DNA of 64,000 nt from Gammaproteobacteria bacterium (lineage in GTDB: Bacteria > Pseudomonadota > Gammaproteobacteria > SZUA-229). This document shows positions 37,181 through 48,091 of the stretch, piece by piece. The stretch's first letter is position 1. The number at the start of each line of letters is the position of its first letter. The DNA lies in NCBI GenBank assembly GCA_015488885.1, contig WFMW01000017.1, positions 17,626 through 81,625 on the forward strand, written 5' to 3'. Under the pieces are notes generated by a model that did not search any database, was not told the origin of the DNA, and worked only from the letters and a program-made list of their open reading frames with translations. The position numbers and the translations under genes were made by a program.

Positions 37181-38128
37181 ATGTTACGAATTAAAATAAA
37201 CTGTAAAGCAAACTGGCTGTCAGTGGCAGCCGCTGCAGTTATTGGTCTGGCTAGTATGAGTGTGCAGGCAGCAACGGAAATGAAACCCTTTATTCTGGGT
37301 TCAACTACCACCGGCAATGTTAGTGATCAAATTGCAGGGGTGGAAAAATCACTCACTGACAATGGTTTTACCGTTGTGGGTAAATACTCACCTTATGATA
37401 ATGCTGAAGTCATTGTAGTAACGAATGATACAATGAAAAAACTGGCGGCTTCACATAACCGGGGCGGTTATTTTGCGCCAGAGCGTGTTGCTATCACTAA
37501 AGTAGGTGATCAGGTGCAGATTAGTTATACCAATCCTCCGTATATGGCAGCGGCTTATCATATAAAGGGCGATGTCTCATCCATTAAAACTGCGCTCAAA
37601 AATGCGCTGGGTGCAGAGAAAGAATTTGGTCCTGCAGAGGGTCTAAGTGCCGATGATCTGGAAGGTTATCACTATACCTTTGGTATGGAATATTTTGATG
37701 AACCTTATGATCTTGCTTCTTATGATAGTCACAAACAGGCGGTTGCAGCAGTGAAAAAAGGACTGGCAGCTCATGCAGGCGGGACAACCGAGGTTTATGA
37801 AATTGACATTCCAGGTGGTAAGCAGACTGTATTTGGTGTCGGGTTAAAAGCAGGACCTAATGGAAATAAATATATGGACGACAAGTTTATTATGAGCGAA
37901 ATTGATTTTAAACCGATCCGTTCTACTGCTCATCTGCCTTATGAGATTCTGGTTACTGGCAGTAATGTTGAAGCGTTACATGCGCGTTTCCGTATTGCAA
38001 TGGATTTCCCGGATTTAAGTATGATGGGTTCACACAGCTTTATGAATATTATGCCTTCACCCGATGCAATTAAAGAAGCATTAACTAAAGCAGCTGGTGG
38101 TAGTGCTGGTGGGGATGATGATTTTTAA
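37181..38128 (+). CDS. Secreted protein with DUF302-like region, unknown function
   Basis: 315 residues with a signal peptide ending at VQA (about 31). The segment from SDQIAGVEKSLTDNGF to ISYTNPPYMAAAY resembles DUF302 domains in strand order and in its asparagine-proline motif. The second half (about 190-300) repeats a helix-strand layout and may be a related domain. The C-terminus is glycine- and aspartate-rich (GGSAGGDDDF). ATG 37181 has the ribosome site GGAGAG; an upstream frame from 37118 lacks one. It has its own promoter and terminator. The function is unknown. Confidence 0.8.
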   Translation: MLRIKINCKANWLSVAAAAVIGLASMSVQAATEMKPFILGSTTTGNVSDQIAGVEKSLTDNGFTVVGKYSPYDNAEVIVVTNDTMKKLAASHNRGGYFAPERVAITKVGDQVQISYTNPPYMAAAYHIKGDVSSIKTALKNALGAEKEFGPAEGLSADDLEGYHYTFGMEYFDEPYDLASYDSHKQAVAAVKKGLAAHAGGTTEVYEIDIPGGKQTVFGVGLKAGPNGNKYMDDKFIMSEIDFKPIRSTAHLPYEILVTGSNVEALHARFRIAMDFPDLSMMGSHSFMNIMPSPDAIKEALTKAAGGSAGGDDDF

Positions 38129-38151
38129 TTAATCTGTTATCAATAGCAGCT

Positions 38152-38180
38152 AAAAACCCCGGTTTTACCGGGGTTTTTTT
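38152..38180 (+). terminator. Intrinsic terminator after the 37181 gene
   Basis: ACCCCGG/CCGGGGT stem with a TTTTA loop followed by seven T residues, 24 nt after the stop codon. Confidence 0.93.
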
Positions 38181-38264
38181 GTGCTTATATATCGTTATGT
38201 ATCTATTAGGTGCTATAAAATTTCCGTGTAATTTATTTTGTAAACGTTTAAAATGTACGGTCTG

Positions 38265-38294
38265 CTGAATTATTATCTGGTGATAATCATTCAG
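38265..38294. promoter_or_regulatory. Inverted repeat upstream of the ilv operon
   Basis: CTGAATTATTATC and GATAATCATTCAG form 13-bp arms with one mismatch around TGGT, ending 45 nt before ilvB. It could be an operator or a leader hairpin. No leader peptide with Ile/Val/Leu codons was found nearby, so classical attenuation is not supported. Confidence 0.45.
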
Positions 38295-38339
38295 TAAATT
38301 TTAAAAAGCAATTATTTAAACGATCTGGATTTAATAATA

Positions 38340-40034
38340 GTGGAACTAACTGGCGCAGAAATAATTATTGAGTGTCTCAAGGCAGAGGGCATTGATCATG
38401 TCTTTGGCTATCCTGGTGGGGCGGTATTACATATTTACGATGCATTATATAAACAGGATGAAGTAAAACATATTCTGGTGCGTCATGAGCAGGGTGCGAC
38501 CCATGCTGCTGATGGCTATGCACGTTCAACCGGTAAAGCCGGGGTTGTGCTGGTTACTTCAGGGCCTGGTGCAACCAATGCCGTTACCGGTATCGCGACT
38601 GCCTATATGGATTCTATTCCAATGGTGGTGATAACCGGTCAGGTACCCAAGCCTCTGATTGGTAACGATGCCTTTCAGGAAGTTGATTCAGTGGGTATTA
38701 CTCGCCCTGTGGTTAAACACAATTTTTTAATCAAAGATGTCAGGCAGATTGCGACAACCTTTAAAAAAGCCTTTCATGTAGCAACAACCGGGCGACCTGG
38801 GCCGGTGGTAATTGATATTCCCAAAGATATTACTGCCGCGAAAACCCGTTTCAGTTACCCGGCCAATTTAAAAATGCGCTCATATTGCCCAGTTAATAAT
38901 GGCCATAGTGGGCAGATTAAACGAGCGCTTGATTTAATCCTTTCTGCCCAGCGTCCGATGATATACACGGGTGGTGGCGTTATTCTGAGTAATGGGTCGG
39001 ATGAGTTGCGTCGTTTTGTAGGTAAACTGGGTTACCCGATTACCCAGACTTTAATGGGGCTTGGCGCTTTCCCAGCCAGTAATCCGTTGTCATTAGGTAT
39101 GCTGGGTATGCATGGTACTTATGAAGCCAATATGGCTATGCATCACTGTGATGTGTTATTAGCCATTGGCGCACGTTTTGATGACCGCGTAACCGGCGAT
39201 ATAAAAAAATTCTGTCCGACAGCAAAAATAGTACATATTGATATCGATCCTTCATCCATTTCTAAAAATGTTAAGGTGGATATTCCCATTGTCGGGGATG
39301 TAAAACACGTTTTGAGTCAGTTGAACCATCAGTTAGCCAAAACACAAAAGCAGCTCGATGAATCGGCTTTAAAAAACTGGTGGGTACAGATTGAAGAATG
39401 GCGCTCGCAGGACTGTTTAAAATATGATCGTGATAGCGCAATCATAAAACCACAGTTTGTACTGGAGGCATTGCATAAAATTACTGAAGGTAATGCTTTT
39501 GTTACTTCCGATGTTGGTCAGCACCAGATGTTTACTGCGCAATACTATGGTTTTGATGAACCTCGCCGCTGGATTAATTCCGGTGGTCTTGGCACCATGG
39601 GTTTTGGGTTACCCGCAGCAATGGGAGTGCAACTGGCACACCCGGATGAAACGGTGGTGTGTATAACCGGTGAGTCCAGTATTCAAATGTGTATCCAGGA
39701 ACTGGCTACCTGTAAACAGTATGGTCTGCCATTGAAGATTATCAATCTGAATAATGGTTATATGGGTATGGTTCGGCAATGGCAGGAGTTTTTCTATGAA
39801 AAACGTTATGCGATGTCAACCATGGACGGGATACCTGATTTTGTCGCCCTGGCTGAAAGCTACGGCCATGTGGGTTTGCGTGTGGTAAAACCGGAAGATG
39901 TTCAGCCCGCACTGGAAAAGGCTTTTGCTATAACAGACCAGCTTGTATTTATTGATTTTATTACTACTCAGGAAGAGAATGTTTATCCAATGGTACCTGC
40001 TGGTGGTGGCTTGAATGAAATGATTCTGGTGTGA
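38340..40034 (+). CDS. ilvB: Acetolactate synthase large subunit
   Basis: ThDP/FAD enzyme that condenses pyruvate with pyruvate or 2-ketobutyrate, the first common step of valine, leucine and isoleucine synthesis. ThDP elements are the catalytic glutamate in RHEQGATHAADGYAR (about 49-63) and GESSIQMCIQEL with the following NLNNGYMGMVRQW. The FAD region shows GARFDDRVTG. The start is GTG at 38340; the family N-terminus MELTGAEII fits it. The 564 residues are normal. It is followed by ilvN and ilvC. Confidence 0.96.
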   Translation: MELTGAEIIIECLKAEGIDHVFGYPGGAVLHIYDALYKQDEVKHILVRHEQGATHAADGYARSTGKAGVVLVTSGPGATNAVTGIATAYMDSIPMVVITGQVPKPLIGNDAFQEVDSVGITRPVVKHNFLIKDVRQIATTFKKAFHVATTGRPGPVVIDIPKDITAAKTRFSYPANLKMRSYCPVNNGHSGQIKRALDLILSAQRPMIYTGGGVILSNGSDELRRFVGKLGYPITQTLMGLGAFPASNPLSLGMLGMHGTYEANMAMHHCDVLLAIGARFDDRVTGDIKKFCPTAKIVHIDIDPSSISKNVKVDIPIVGDVKHVLSQLNHQLAKTQKQLDESALKNWWVQIEEWRSQDCLKYDRDSAIIKPQFVLEALHKITEGNAFVTSDVGQHQMFTAQYYGFDEPRRWINSGGLGTMGFGLPAAMGVQLAHPDETVVCITGESSIQMCIQELATCKQYGLPLKIINLNNGYMGMVRQWQEFFYEKRYAMSTMDGIPDFVALAESYGHVGLRVVKPEDVQPALEKAFAITDQLVFIDFITTQEENVYPMVPAGGGLNEMILV

Positions 40035-40060
40035 AGCAGGCTACAATAACAGGCCGTAAC

Positions 40061-40084
40061 AAAAAAATCTGAAAAAAAATCTGA
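40061..40084 (+). repeat. 12-bp tandem duplication between ilvB and ilvN
   Basis: AAAAAAATCTGA occurs twice head to tail, exactly, shortly after the ilvB stop codon. Confidence 0.75.
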
Positions 40085-40116
40085 AGTTACTGGGTTAACC
40101 GGAAAGATAGATAAAG

Positions 40117-40605
40117 ATGAAACACATTATATCAATATTACTTGAAAACGAAGCGGGTGCTCTGTCGCGTGTGGCAGGTTTATTTTCTGCACGGGGTTAT
40201 AATATTGAATCGTTAACCGTGGCACCTACTGATGATGCCTCCTTATCGCGGATGACTCTGGTGACAAGGGGGACGGAAGATATTGTCGAGCAGATCTGTA
40301 AACAGTTAAACAAACTGGTCGATGTGGTGAAACTGGTTGATTTGACCGGCGATACTTATGTCGAGCGTGAGCTTATGCTGATAAAAGTCCATGCAGAAGA
40401 TCAGGTGAGAGATGAAGTAAAACGGCTGGTAGATATTTTTCATGGTCAGATTATTGATGTAACTGATACGTCTTACACGCTGGAAGTAACCGGTGATAGT
40501 GAAAAAATTGATGCGTTATTGCAGGCGCTTACAAAAATAACCATCCTTGAGGTGGTGCGTTCGGGTCGGCTTGGCATTGCCCGTGGTGAAAAGGCTTTCT
40601 GTTAA
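40117..40605 (+). CDS. ilvN: Acetolactate synthase small regulatory subunit
   Basis: Regulatory subunit that confers valine feedback control on IlvB. The N-terminal ACT domain shows ISILLENEAGALSRVAGLFSARGYNIESL (about 4-32), followed by SRMTLV. The C-terminal ALS_ss domain is complete. The 162 residues match the IlvH/IlvN type. It lies 82 nt after ilvB and 83 nt before ilvC. Confidence 0.96.
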   Translation: MKHIISILLENEAGALSRVAGLFSARGYNIESLTVAPTDDASLSRMTLVTRGTEDIVEQICKQLNKLVDVVKLVDLTGDTYVERELMLIKVHAEDQVRDEVKRLVDIFHGQIIDVTDTSYTLEVTGDSEKIDALLQALTKITILEVVRSGRLGIARGEKAFC

Positions 40606-40676
40606 GCCTGGATTAAAGGATTTAAACAATGCTCTATCATTGAGTAGTCAAAAACGAAGAATTAATCATTAAATAG

Positions 40677-41870
<1,194 letters not shown>

Positions 41871-41906
41871 TTATCCCGATTCCGCGATATTTGACAGGCT
41901 GATGCA

Positions 41907-42695
41907 ATGGATGAAAATCTGCAAGAAAACCTGAACCGGCAAGTTAAAAAGCGTCGTCGTGGTATTTATTTATTACCCAACCTGATTACCACCGGGGCAT
42001 TATTTGCCGGTTTTTATGGTGTGGTTGCTGCCATTAACGGGCGTTATGAACTGGCAGCTATCGCGGTGTTTATTGCCATGATTCTGGATGCGCTTGATGG
42101 CCGGGTGGCACGTTTGACGAATACATCAACACAGTTTGGTGCGGAATATGACAGTCTTGCTGATATGAGTTCGTTTGGCCTGGCACCCGCGCTGATTATG
42201 TATGTCTGGTCACTGTCATCACTGAGGGACTATAGCTGGCAATGGGGAAAACTCGGCTGGCTGGCTGCTTTTCTATTTGTTGCCTGTGCAGCCTTACGTC
42301 TTGCCCGATTTAATGTAAAAGCCAGCAGTACCGATAAACGCTATTTTCAGGGCTTGCCCAGTCCGGCTGCTGCGGGGGTAGTAGTTGGTTTTGTCTGGGC
42401 GGTGAATGACTTTGGCTATACGGGTAGCGATGTGGCTTTTTTTGCCCTGCCGATCATTGTGTTTGCCGGTATCATGATGGTGAGTAATATATCTTATTAC
42501 AGTTTTAAAGATATAGATTTTCAGAATAAAGTGCCTTTTATGGCAATGTTAATTGTGGTGCTTATCTTTGTTTTTGCCGCCATTGACCCGCCGAAAGCTC
42601 TATTTGGCTGTTTTATGGTCTACGCTTTATCTGGCCCTGTTATCAGTATTGTTCGACGTATCAAAAAGCATAATAAGATAAATACACCAGGGTAG
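41907..42695 (+). CDS. pssA: CDP-diacylglycerol-serine O-phosphatidyltransferase
   Basis: Inner-membrane enzyme that makes phosphatidylserine, the precursor of phosphatidylethanolamine. The CDP-alcohol phosphotransferase motif is complete in DALDGRVARLTNTSTQFG followed by EYDSLADMSSFG (about 52-83). Several transmembrane helices follow over 262 residues. Its place between ilvC and leuA is common in gammaproteobacteria, although the products are metabolically unrelated. Confidence 0.94.
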   Translation: MDENLQENLNRQVKKRRRGIYLLPNLITTGALFAGFYGVVAAINGRYELAAIAVFIAMILDALDGRVARLTNTSTQFGAEYDSLADMSSFGLAPALIMYVWSLSSLRDYSWQWGKLGWLAAFLFVACAALRLARFNVKASSTDKRYFQGLPSPAAAGVVVGFVWAVNDFGYTGSDVAFFALPIIVFAGIMMVSNISYYSFKDIDFQNKVPFMAMLIVVLIFVFAAIDPPKALFGCFMVYALSGPVISIVRRIKKHNKINTPG

Positions 42696-43027
42696 GTCGT
42701 CCGGGAGACTTCAGGTTATTCCTGAAAAAAGCCAGCTATCGTTTTTTTTCTTGTAAAATAGTCGTCTTATCGTTATAGTTATCAGTAACGATGAAAAATT
42801 CTATACAACAGCCAGATTTTATACTATCCGATTATATAATCACCGGTCAGTTTGCTGACCGGTTCTTTATGGCTGTCTATCCTATTCTCCTGCTCCTGTC
42901 TTTGCTGCTACTATCTGCCCTGTCTCTCCTGCCTTAGGGCATAATAGTCTTCCTGGCGAGGGTAAACGCATCAAAAAAATACAGAATTAACCTAGAATAC
43001 CATACCAGCTTGTTGGAGTAGCCGATT
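42696..43027. other. Intergenic region before leuA with one hairpin
   Basis: It contains the perfect 9-bp hairpin ACCGGTCAG/CTGACCGGT with loop TTTG (42842-42863), followed by only a short T-rich tail. This may terminate the ilv-pssA transcript weakly. A pyrimidine-rich stretch follows at about 42875-42935. No leader peptide or known riboswitch was recognised before leuA. Confidence 0.5.
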
Positions 43028-44575
43028 ATGAGCCAGGATAAATTAATTATATTTGATACAACCCTTCGTGATGGTGAGCAAAGTCCGGGCGCATCGATGA
43101 CGAAGGATGAGAAAGTACGCATCGCCAGAGCACTGGAAAAAATGCATGTTGATGTGATTGAAGCAGGCTTTCCGATTGCCAGTACAGGTGATTTTGAAGC
43201 CGTCAAAGCCGTTGCCGAGGCTGTCCGTGAAAGTACCATTTGTGGTTTGGCACGGTCACTGGAAAAAGATATTCGTTGCGCGGGTGAAGCACTGACCGCA
43301 GCAGAATCATCGCGTATCCATACTTTTATCGCCACCTCACCGATTCATATGGAAATGAAACTGCGTATGACACCGGATGCGGTACTTGAACAGGCGGTGA
43401 TGGCAGTAAAAATGGCCAGGGAATATACCGATAATGTAGAATTTTCTCCCGAGGATGCCGGGCGTTCCGAGACCGACTTTCTGTGTAGGGTGATTGAAGC
43501 GGTTATCGATGCCGGGGCGACCACGATTAATATTCCTGATACCGTGGGTTATAATATCCCACATCAGTTTGGTGCATTGATTGCCACCTTAAGAGAACGC
43601 ATTCCGAATGCAGATAAAGCCATCTTTTCTGTTCACTGCCATAATGATCTGGGGCTGGCAGTGGGGAATTCCTTATCAGCCGTGTTAAACGGTGCGCGCC
43701 AGGTAGAATGTACCATAAACGGTCTGGGTGAGCGCGCAGGGAATGCTTCACTGGAAGAAGTGGTGATGGCCGTGCGTACCCGTCAGGATATTTTTCACTG
43801 TGACACCACGCTGGATACCACGCAAATTGTGCCCTGTTCAAAACTGGTTTCGAGTGTTACCGGTTTTCCGGTACAACCCAATAAAGCCATTGTGGGTGCG
43901 AATGCGTTTGCACATGAGGCGGGTATTCATCAGGATGGTATTTTAAAAAGCCGCGAAACCTACGAAATTATGCGTGCTGAAGATGTAGGCTGGAAAGCCA
44001 GTCGTATGGTGCTGGGTAAACATTCCGGGCGTAACGCCTTCAAGAGCCATCTGCGGGAATTAAATATCGAATTTAATTCCGAGCAGGAACTGAATGAAGC
44101 TTTTTCACGCTTTAAGGAACTGGCGGATAAAAAACACGAGATTTTTGATGAGGATCTGCATGCGATTGCTGCTGATACAAACTGGTCTACCGAAAACGAG
44201 TTTTTTAAACTCATTAGCCTGAAAGTCTGTTCTGAAACGGGTGAAATCCCTGCCGCTACGCTGGTGCTGGAAATTGGTGGCGAAGAAGTACCTGCAGCCG
44301 CAACAGGTGGTGGTCCTGTGGATGCGACTTTTCGCGCTATCGAAACGGTGGTGAACAGCGAAACCCGTCTGCAATTGTATTCGGTGAATAATATCACCAG
44401 TGGTACCGATGCCCAGGGTGAAGTGACGGTGCGGTTGAAAAAAGACGGGCGCATTGTCAGCGGTCAGGGTGCCGATACGGATATTGTGATAGCCTCCGCA
44501 AATGCGTATATTAATGCGCTCAATAAATGGAATAAAATACAGGATCGCGAGCATCCGCAACGAGGCAATGTATAA
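43028..44575 (+). CDS. leuA: 2-isopropylmalate synthase
   Basis: First committed enzyme of leucine synthesis, joining acetyl-CoA and 2-ketoisovalerate. The catalytic HMGL-like barrel has [13 protein letters not shown] (about 9-21), the metal site [13 protein letters not shown] and [11 protein letters not shown]. The C-terminal LeuA dimer domain for leucine inhibition is present (about 390-505). The 515 residues are normal. TTGGAG lies upstream of the ATG. Confidence 0.97.
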   Translation: MSQDKLIIFDTTLRDGEQSPGASMTKDEKVRIARALEKMHVDVIEAGFPIASTGDFEAVKAVAEAVRESTICGLARSLEKDIRCAGEALTAAESSRIHTFIATSPIHMEMKLRMTPDAVLEQAVMAVKMAREYTDNVEFSPEDAGRSETDFLCRVIEAVIDAGATTINIPDTVGYNIPHQFGALIATLRERIPNADKAIFSVHCHNDLGLAVGNSLSAVLNGARQVECTINGLGERAGNASLEEVVMAVRTRQDIFHCDTTLDTTQIVPCSKLVSSVTGFPVQPNKAIVGANAFAHEAGIHQDGILKSRETYEIMRAEDVGWKASRMVLGKHSGRNAFKSHLRELNIEFNSEQELNEAFSRFKELADKKHEIFDEDLHAIAADTNWSTENEFFKLISLKVCSETGEIPAATLVLEIGGEEVPAAATGGGPVDATFRAIETVVNSETRLQLYSVNNITSGTDAQGEVTVRLKKDGRIVSGQGADTDIVIASANAYINALNKWNKIQDREHPQRGNV

Positions 44576-44616
44576 CTTCAGGAAGACTATGATTAATCCG
44601 TTCAATCGGTGATTTT

Positions 44617-45342
44617 ATGTCAGCAGATATGTCTGAAACATTACGTCGTTATTATCTGAGTGCAATGGGAATTCAGAGCTGGGTGAAAATAAACACGACA
44701 GCAGAACATGCTGCCGTGCCAGCTTTGTCCCGGCAGGAAGCGGTTGAGCATCAACCAAAACAGCCGTCTGGAATAACGGTTGCAACTCTGGCAGAGCAGG
44801 TTGCACAATGTAGACGATGTTCCCTGTCTGCGGCAGCAGCACAGAGAAGAATTGGGCTGGGTAGTCAGACCGCCAATCTAATGCTGATTTTTATCGCGCC
44901 CGATACGGTTACTGTGGAAAAAAATGCCGGTAAATTTTTAGCAGCCGAGTCAGAGTTCCTGCTGGAAAAAATGCTACACGCCATTGAACTGGATAGCCAT
45001 GATGTTTATATCACCAGCCTGCTTAAATGCCCGGTTCCAGCCAGCGATAACACGGCAAACCCTGCTATTTCATCAGCAGAAATCGAGGCCTGCCGTCCCT
45101 GGCTGAATCAGCAGATAAAGCAGATAAAACCGCAAATGCTTCTGGTCATGGGCTTAACGGTGGCACAGTGTTTATTGCAAACTACTGGTGGGCAGGATGA
45201 TTTACGTTTACATCAGCATGATTATGCAGGTGTGCCGGTGGTGGTTAGTTACGCGGTGAAAGATCTGCTAGAAAATCCCCCACAGAAAAGAAAAGCGTGG
45301 GCAGATTTACAATACTTACAGAAACTTTTACGCGCATTGTAG
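44617..45342 (+). CDS. Degenerate family-4-like uracil-DNA glycosylase homologue
   Basis: 241 residues. Four cysteines (C65, C68, C138, C159) have the spacing of the 4Fe-4S ligands of family 4 UDGs, and YITSLLKCPVP followed by EIEACRPWLNQQI matches that family. The active-site motif GEAPG is replaced by IFIAPDT and the HPS motif near the C-terminus is missing, so glycosylase activity is doubtful. It lies 3 nt upstream of rimI, a pairing seen in other gammaproteobacteria. The role is unknown. Confidence 0.75.
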   Translation: MSADMSETLRRYYLSAMGIQSWVKINTTAEHAAVPALSRQEAVEHQPKQPSGITVATLAEQVAQCRRCSLSAAAAQRRIGLGSQTANLMLIFIAPDTVTVEKNAGKFLAAESEFLLEKMLHAIELDSHDVYITSLLKCPVPASDNTANPAISSAEIEACRPWLNQQIKQIKPQMLLVMGLTVAQCLLQTTGGQDDLRLHQHDYAGVPVVVSYAVKDLLENPPQKRKAWADLQYLQKLLRAL

Positions 45343-45345
45343 TCA

Positions 45346-45849
45346 ATGTCAGTCAGTAAAAAAAATACCCGTTTAGCGTTAAACGAAAGCCTGATCTCAC
45401 AACTGAAGATTCGCACCATGACCTATGTCGATCTGACAAAAGTCATGGCTATTGAGGTAACCGCCTATCCACACCCCTGGACGCTGGGTATTTTCAGAGA
45501 CTGTTTGCGTGTGGGCTACCATGCCTGGGTGATGGAGATTGACAATAGTGTCATTGGTTATGGTGTCGTGATGCTGTCACCGGGAGAAGCACATATATTA
45601 AATATCTGTGTACATCCTGACTATCAGGGTAGAGGATTGGGGAAGTTTTTTTTACAGCAACTGCTGGAAAAATCGACATACAGTGATGTGGATATGGTTT
45701 TACTGGAGGTCAGGCGCTCGAATAAAGTCGCTCAGCATCTGTATCAGTCTGTCGGTTTTCATGAACTTGGCGTGCGCAAGGCTTATTATCCGGCTGACAA
45801 TGGACGTGAAGATGCTATTATCCTCGCAAAGTATGTGTCTATCGACTGA
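45346..45849 (+). CDS. rimI: Ribosomal protein S18 alanine N-acetyltransferase
   Basis: GNAT enzyme that acetylates the N-terminal alanine of ribosomal protein S18. The acetyl-CoA motif is HPDYQGRGLGKFFL (about 87-100), preceded by ILNICV and followed by LEVRRSNKVAQHLYQSVGF. The 167 residues include a 22-residue N-terminal extension; an internal ATG at 45418 would give the usual shorter form. It is coupled to the UDG-like gene. Confidence 0.92.
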   Translation: MSVSKKNTRLALNESLISQLKIRTMTYVDLTKVMAIEVTAYPHPWTLGIFRDCLRVGYHAWVMEIDNSVIGYGVVMLSPGEAHILNICVHPDYQGRGLGKFFLQQLLEKSTYSDVDMVLLEVRRSNKVAQHLYQSVGFHELGVRKAYYPADNGREDAIILAKYVSID

Positions 45850-45941
45850 CAGCTTTGCCGATAGCTGAATTTTCGTACCTTATCGACGTGGTCTGGTACA
45901 ATTCGCTGATTTGAGAATCCCCCAACTTTGTGGAGAAGATA

Positions 45942-46508
45942 TTGAGTATTAAAGCAGATAAATGGATTCGTCGAGCGGCGGCGGAAGGCATGATTGAACC
46001 GTTTGAAGCTGGGCAGATGCGGGTTAATGATGCTAATGAGCGTATTATTTCCTATGGTACCTCCAGCTATGGTTATGATGTGCGTTGTGCGAATGAATTT
46101 AAAATTTTTACCAATATTAATTCTGCCGTGGTTGACCCCAAAGATTTCTCGGAACACAGCTTTGTGGATTTCAGCGGTGATGTCTGCATTATTCCGCCAA
46201 ACTCGTTTGCGCTGGCGCGGACAGTGGAATATTTCCGCATACCGCGTAATATTCTTACCGTTTGCCTGGGTAAATCTACCTATGCCCGTTGCGGTATCAT
46301 TGTTAACGTGACCCCGCTGGAACCGGAATGGGAGGGACATGTGACGCTGGAATTTTCCAATACCACGCCTTTGCCAGCAAAAATTTATGCCAATGAAGGC
46401 GTGGCACAGATGTTATTTTTTGAGTCCGATGAGGTTTGTGAAACATCTTACGCTGACCGTGGTGGTAAATATCAGGGGCAGCAGGGTGTGACCTTACCGA
46501 AAACCTGA
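45942..46508 (+). CDS. dcd: dCTP deaminase
   Basis: Deaminates dCTP to dUTP for dTMP synthesis. The sequence is nearly canonical: [13 protein letters not shown], the catalytic region [27 protein letters not shown] and [16 protein letters not shown]. The start is TTG at 45942 (reading M-S-I-K), directly after the ribosome site GGAGAAG. The longer frame from GTG 45930 would begin inside that ribosome site and adds residues not found in the family. The result is 188 residues. Confidence 0.96.
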   Translation: MSIKADKWIRRAAAEGMIEPFEAGQMRVNDANERIISYGTSSYGYDVRCANEFKIFTNINSAVVDPKDFSEHSFVDFSGDVCIIPPNSFALARTVEYFRIPRNILTVCLGKSTYARCGIIVNVTPLEPEWEGHVTLEFSNTTPLPAKIYANEGVAQMLFFESDEVCETSYADRGGKYQGQQGVTLPKT

Positions 46509-46579
46509 AGATGAGTTTTTGCGCAATAGATTCACTAATAGAAATACCTGACGTTACGCTATATAAATACATACGCTAT

Positions 46580-47233
46580 ATGAAAAAATTCCTGGTTTTA
46601 TTTTTTTTAATCATACTTGTTCTCGCTGCCTATCCTTTTATTTTCAATAATAAAACTGCGAGCAGGCAGGTTGAAGGCCTGCCCTGGCAGATTAAAATTG
46701 CCAGCGATGGTTCAAGTTCTGTTTTTGGTATTAAACCGGGGCAAACACGGTTTGCCGATGTTATCCGTATACTGGGTAGTGACATGAAACTGGCCATTGT
46801 TGCCAGTAAAAATGAAGCGGGTAAACTGGAAATGTATTACGGTCATTATCGCGCCGGTTTAATTAGCGGAAAAATGGTTTTACAGGCAAAGGTTGGTGAT
46901 GCACAGCTGGTGCAGTGGAAAAAAGGCGCAGTAAAGGTCAGTTATATGCCAAGTGGTACTGCGCGTAAATATTTACTCGATTCAGACAGTTTGCCTTCTA
47001 TACTGCAATCAGTGGTGCAGAGTATTACCTTTATACCTGGCGTTAATCTGGATGAAAAAATCGTTGTTGCACGTTTTGGCCAGCCGGTTAAACGCATTGT
47101 ACACTTCGGCGTGATCCATTTTCTCTATCCGTCAAAAGGGCTGGATGTCGCCCTTTATGCAAAGGCAAAAGATGTCTTGCAATATGTGAAACCTGCCGAT
47201 TTTCAACAACTGGAACAGCCTTTGCAGAAGTAA
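46580..47233 (+). CDS. Membrane-anchored or secreted protein, unknown function
   Basis: 217 residues from ATG 46580, with one N-terminal hydrophobic segment (about 3-20) that is either a signal peptide or an anchor. The rest is a soluble extracytoplasmic domain with FGIKPGQTRFADVIRILG and a second similar segment, ARFGQPVKRIVHFG. These may be two related SmpA/BamE-like halves, but this is tentative. A longer frame from 46511 adds 23 unlike residues. It follows dcd and is convergent with the HAD gene. The stop codon falls in an 11-bp near-duplicate, TGCAGAAG. Confidence 0.72.
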   Translation: MKKFLVLFFLIILVLAAYPFIFNNKTASRQVEGLPWQIKIASDGSSSVFGIKPGQTRFADVIRILGSDMKLAIVASKNEAGKLEMYYGHYRAGLISGKMVLQAKVGDAQLVQWKKGAVKVSYMPSGTARKYLLDSDSLPSILQSVVQSITFIPGVNLDEKIVVARFGQPVKRIVHFGVIHFLYPSKGLDVALYAKAKDVLQYVKPADFQQLEQPLQK

Positions 47234-47265
47234 TGCAGAAGGCAGCAATAGTCATTTATTCCTTT

Positions 47266-47922
47266 TTATTCCCGAAAGCTGGTAATTGTCCAGCCCTTGT
47301 CTATAGCCAGTTGTTTCAGACTGTCATCCGGGTCAACCGCAACGGGATAAGTGACTTTTTCCAGCAATGGAATATCATTATGTGAATCACTGTAAAACCA
47401 GCTATCCTTGAGTTGGTGATCCGTCTGTGCCAGCCAGTCATTCAGGCGTGCAATCTTGCCCTGCTGAAAACAGGGGATGCCTTCAACCCCACCGGTGTAT
47501 TGTCCGTCCTGCATGGCTGGTTCAGTGGCTATCAGTGCATCAGCACCAAAGGCGTTGGCAATCGGCTGGGTGACAAAACGGTTGGTGGCGGTGATGATGA
47601 TCACCGTGTCACCCTGAGCTTTATGTTGTTGAATCTGCATTTTGCCTTTTTTCGTCATCACCGGCAGAATATAACGTTGCATAAATTCCTGATGTAGCGC
47701 GTTCAGCTGTGCCACCGGGTGCTGGCTTAATGGCTTTAGTGAAAAGGCAAGAAACGCCAGAATATCCAGTTTACCGGCTTTGTATTCAGCATAAAACTGC
47801 TGGTTGGCTGCTTCATATTGCTGTTTATCAACCAGCCCTTTTTCTACCAGAAAAACGCCCCAGAGATAATCGCTATCATCGGCAAGTAACGTATTGTCCA
47901 GATCAAATAAGGCTAAAGGCAT
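47266..47922 (-). CDS. HAD superfamily phosphatase, HAD-IB (SerB-like)
   Basis: 218 residues with motif I FDLDNTL (6-12), motif II in IIITATNRFV (about 108-117), the lysine region and motif III SDSHNDIPLLE (about 178-188). The helical cap is the HAD-IB type of phosphoserine-phosphatase relatives. The substrate is unknown; similar genes sit next to rppH in Pseudomonas, as here. It is divergent from rppH. Confidence 0.9.
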   Translation of the reverse strand: MPLALFDLDNTLLADDSDYLWGVFLVEKGLVDKQQYEAANQQFYAEYKAGKLDILAFLAFSLKPLSQHPVAQLNALHQEFMQRYILPVMTKKGKMQIQQHKAQGDTVIIITATNRFVTQPIANAFGADALIATEPAMQDGQYTGGVEGIPCFQQGKIARLNDWLAQTDHQLKDSWFYSDSHNDIPLLEKVTYPVAVDPDDSLKQLAIDKGWTITSFRE

Positions 47923-48091
47923 GTGTGTTTTCTCCAGGAGAGGATACTACCTGTAATATCCATTAGACTCAATGAATACTCTATACATGGATTGTTTCTG
48001 GATTAAAACTTCATTTTTCAATCTGGTCTGTTAATATCTATACTAACAAATAAATTTATCTGGTTGTTTTTAGCTTATAGGTGATATTTAG

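Noticed and set aside
38276..38294. Fur-box-like GATAATCATT upstream of ilvB
   Set aside because: Only the central part fits; about 11 of 19 positions match the Fur consensus, and the better description is the 13-bp inverted repeat.
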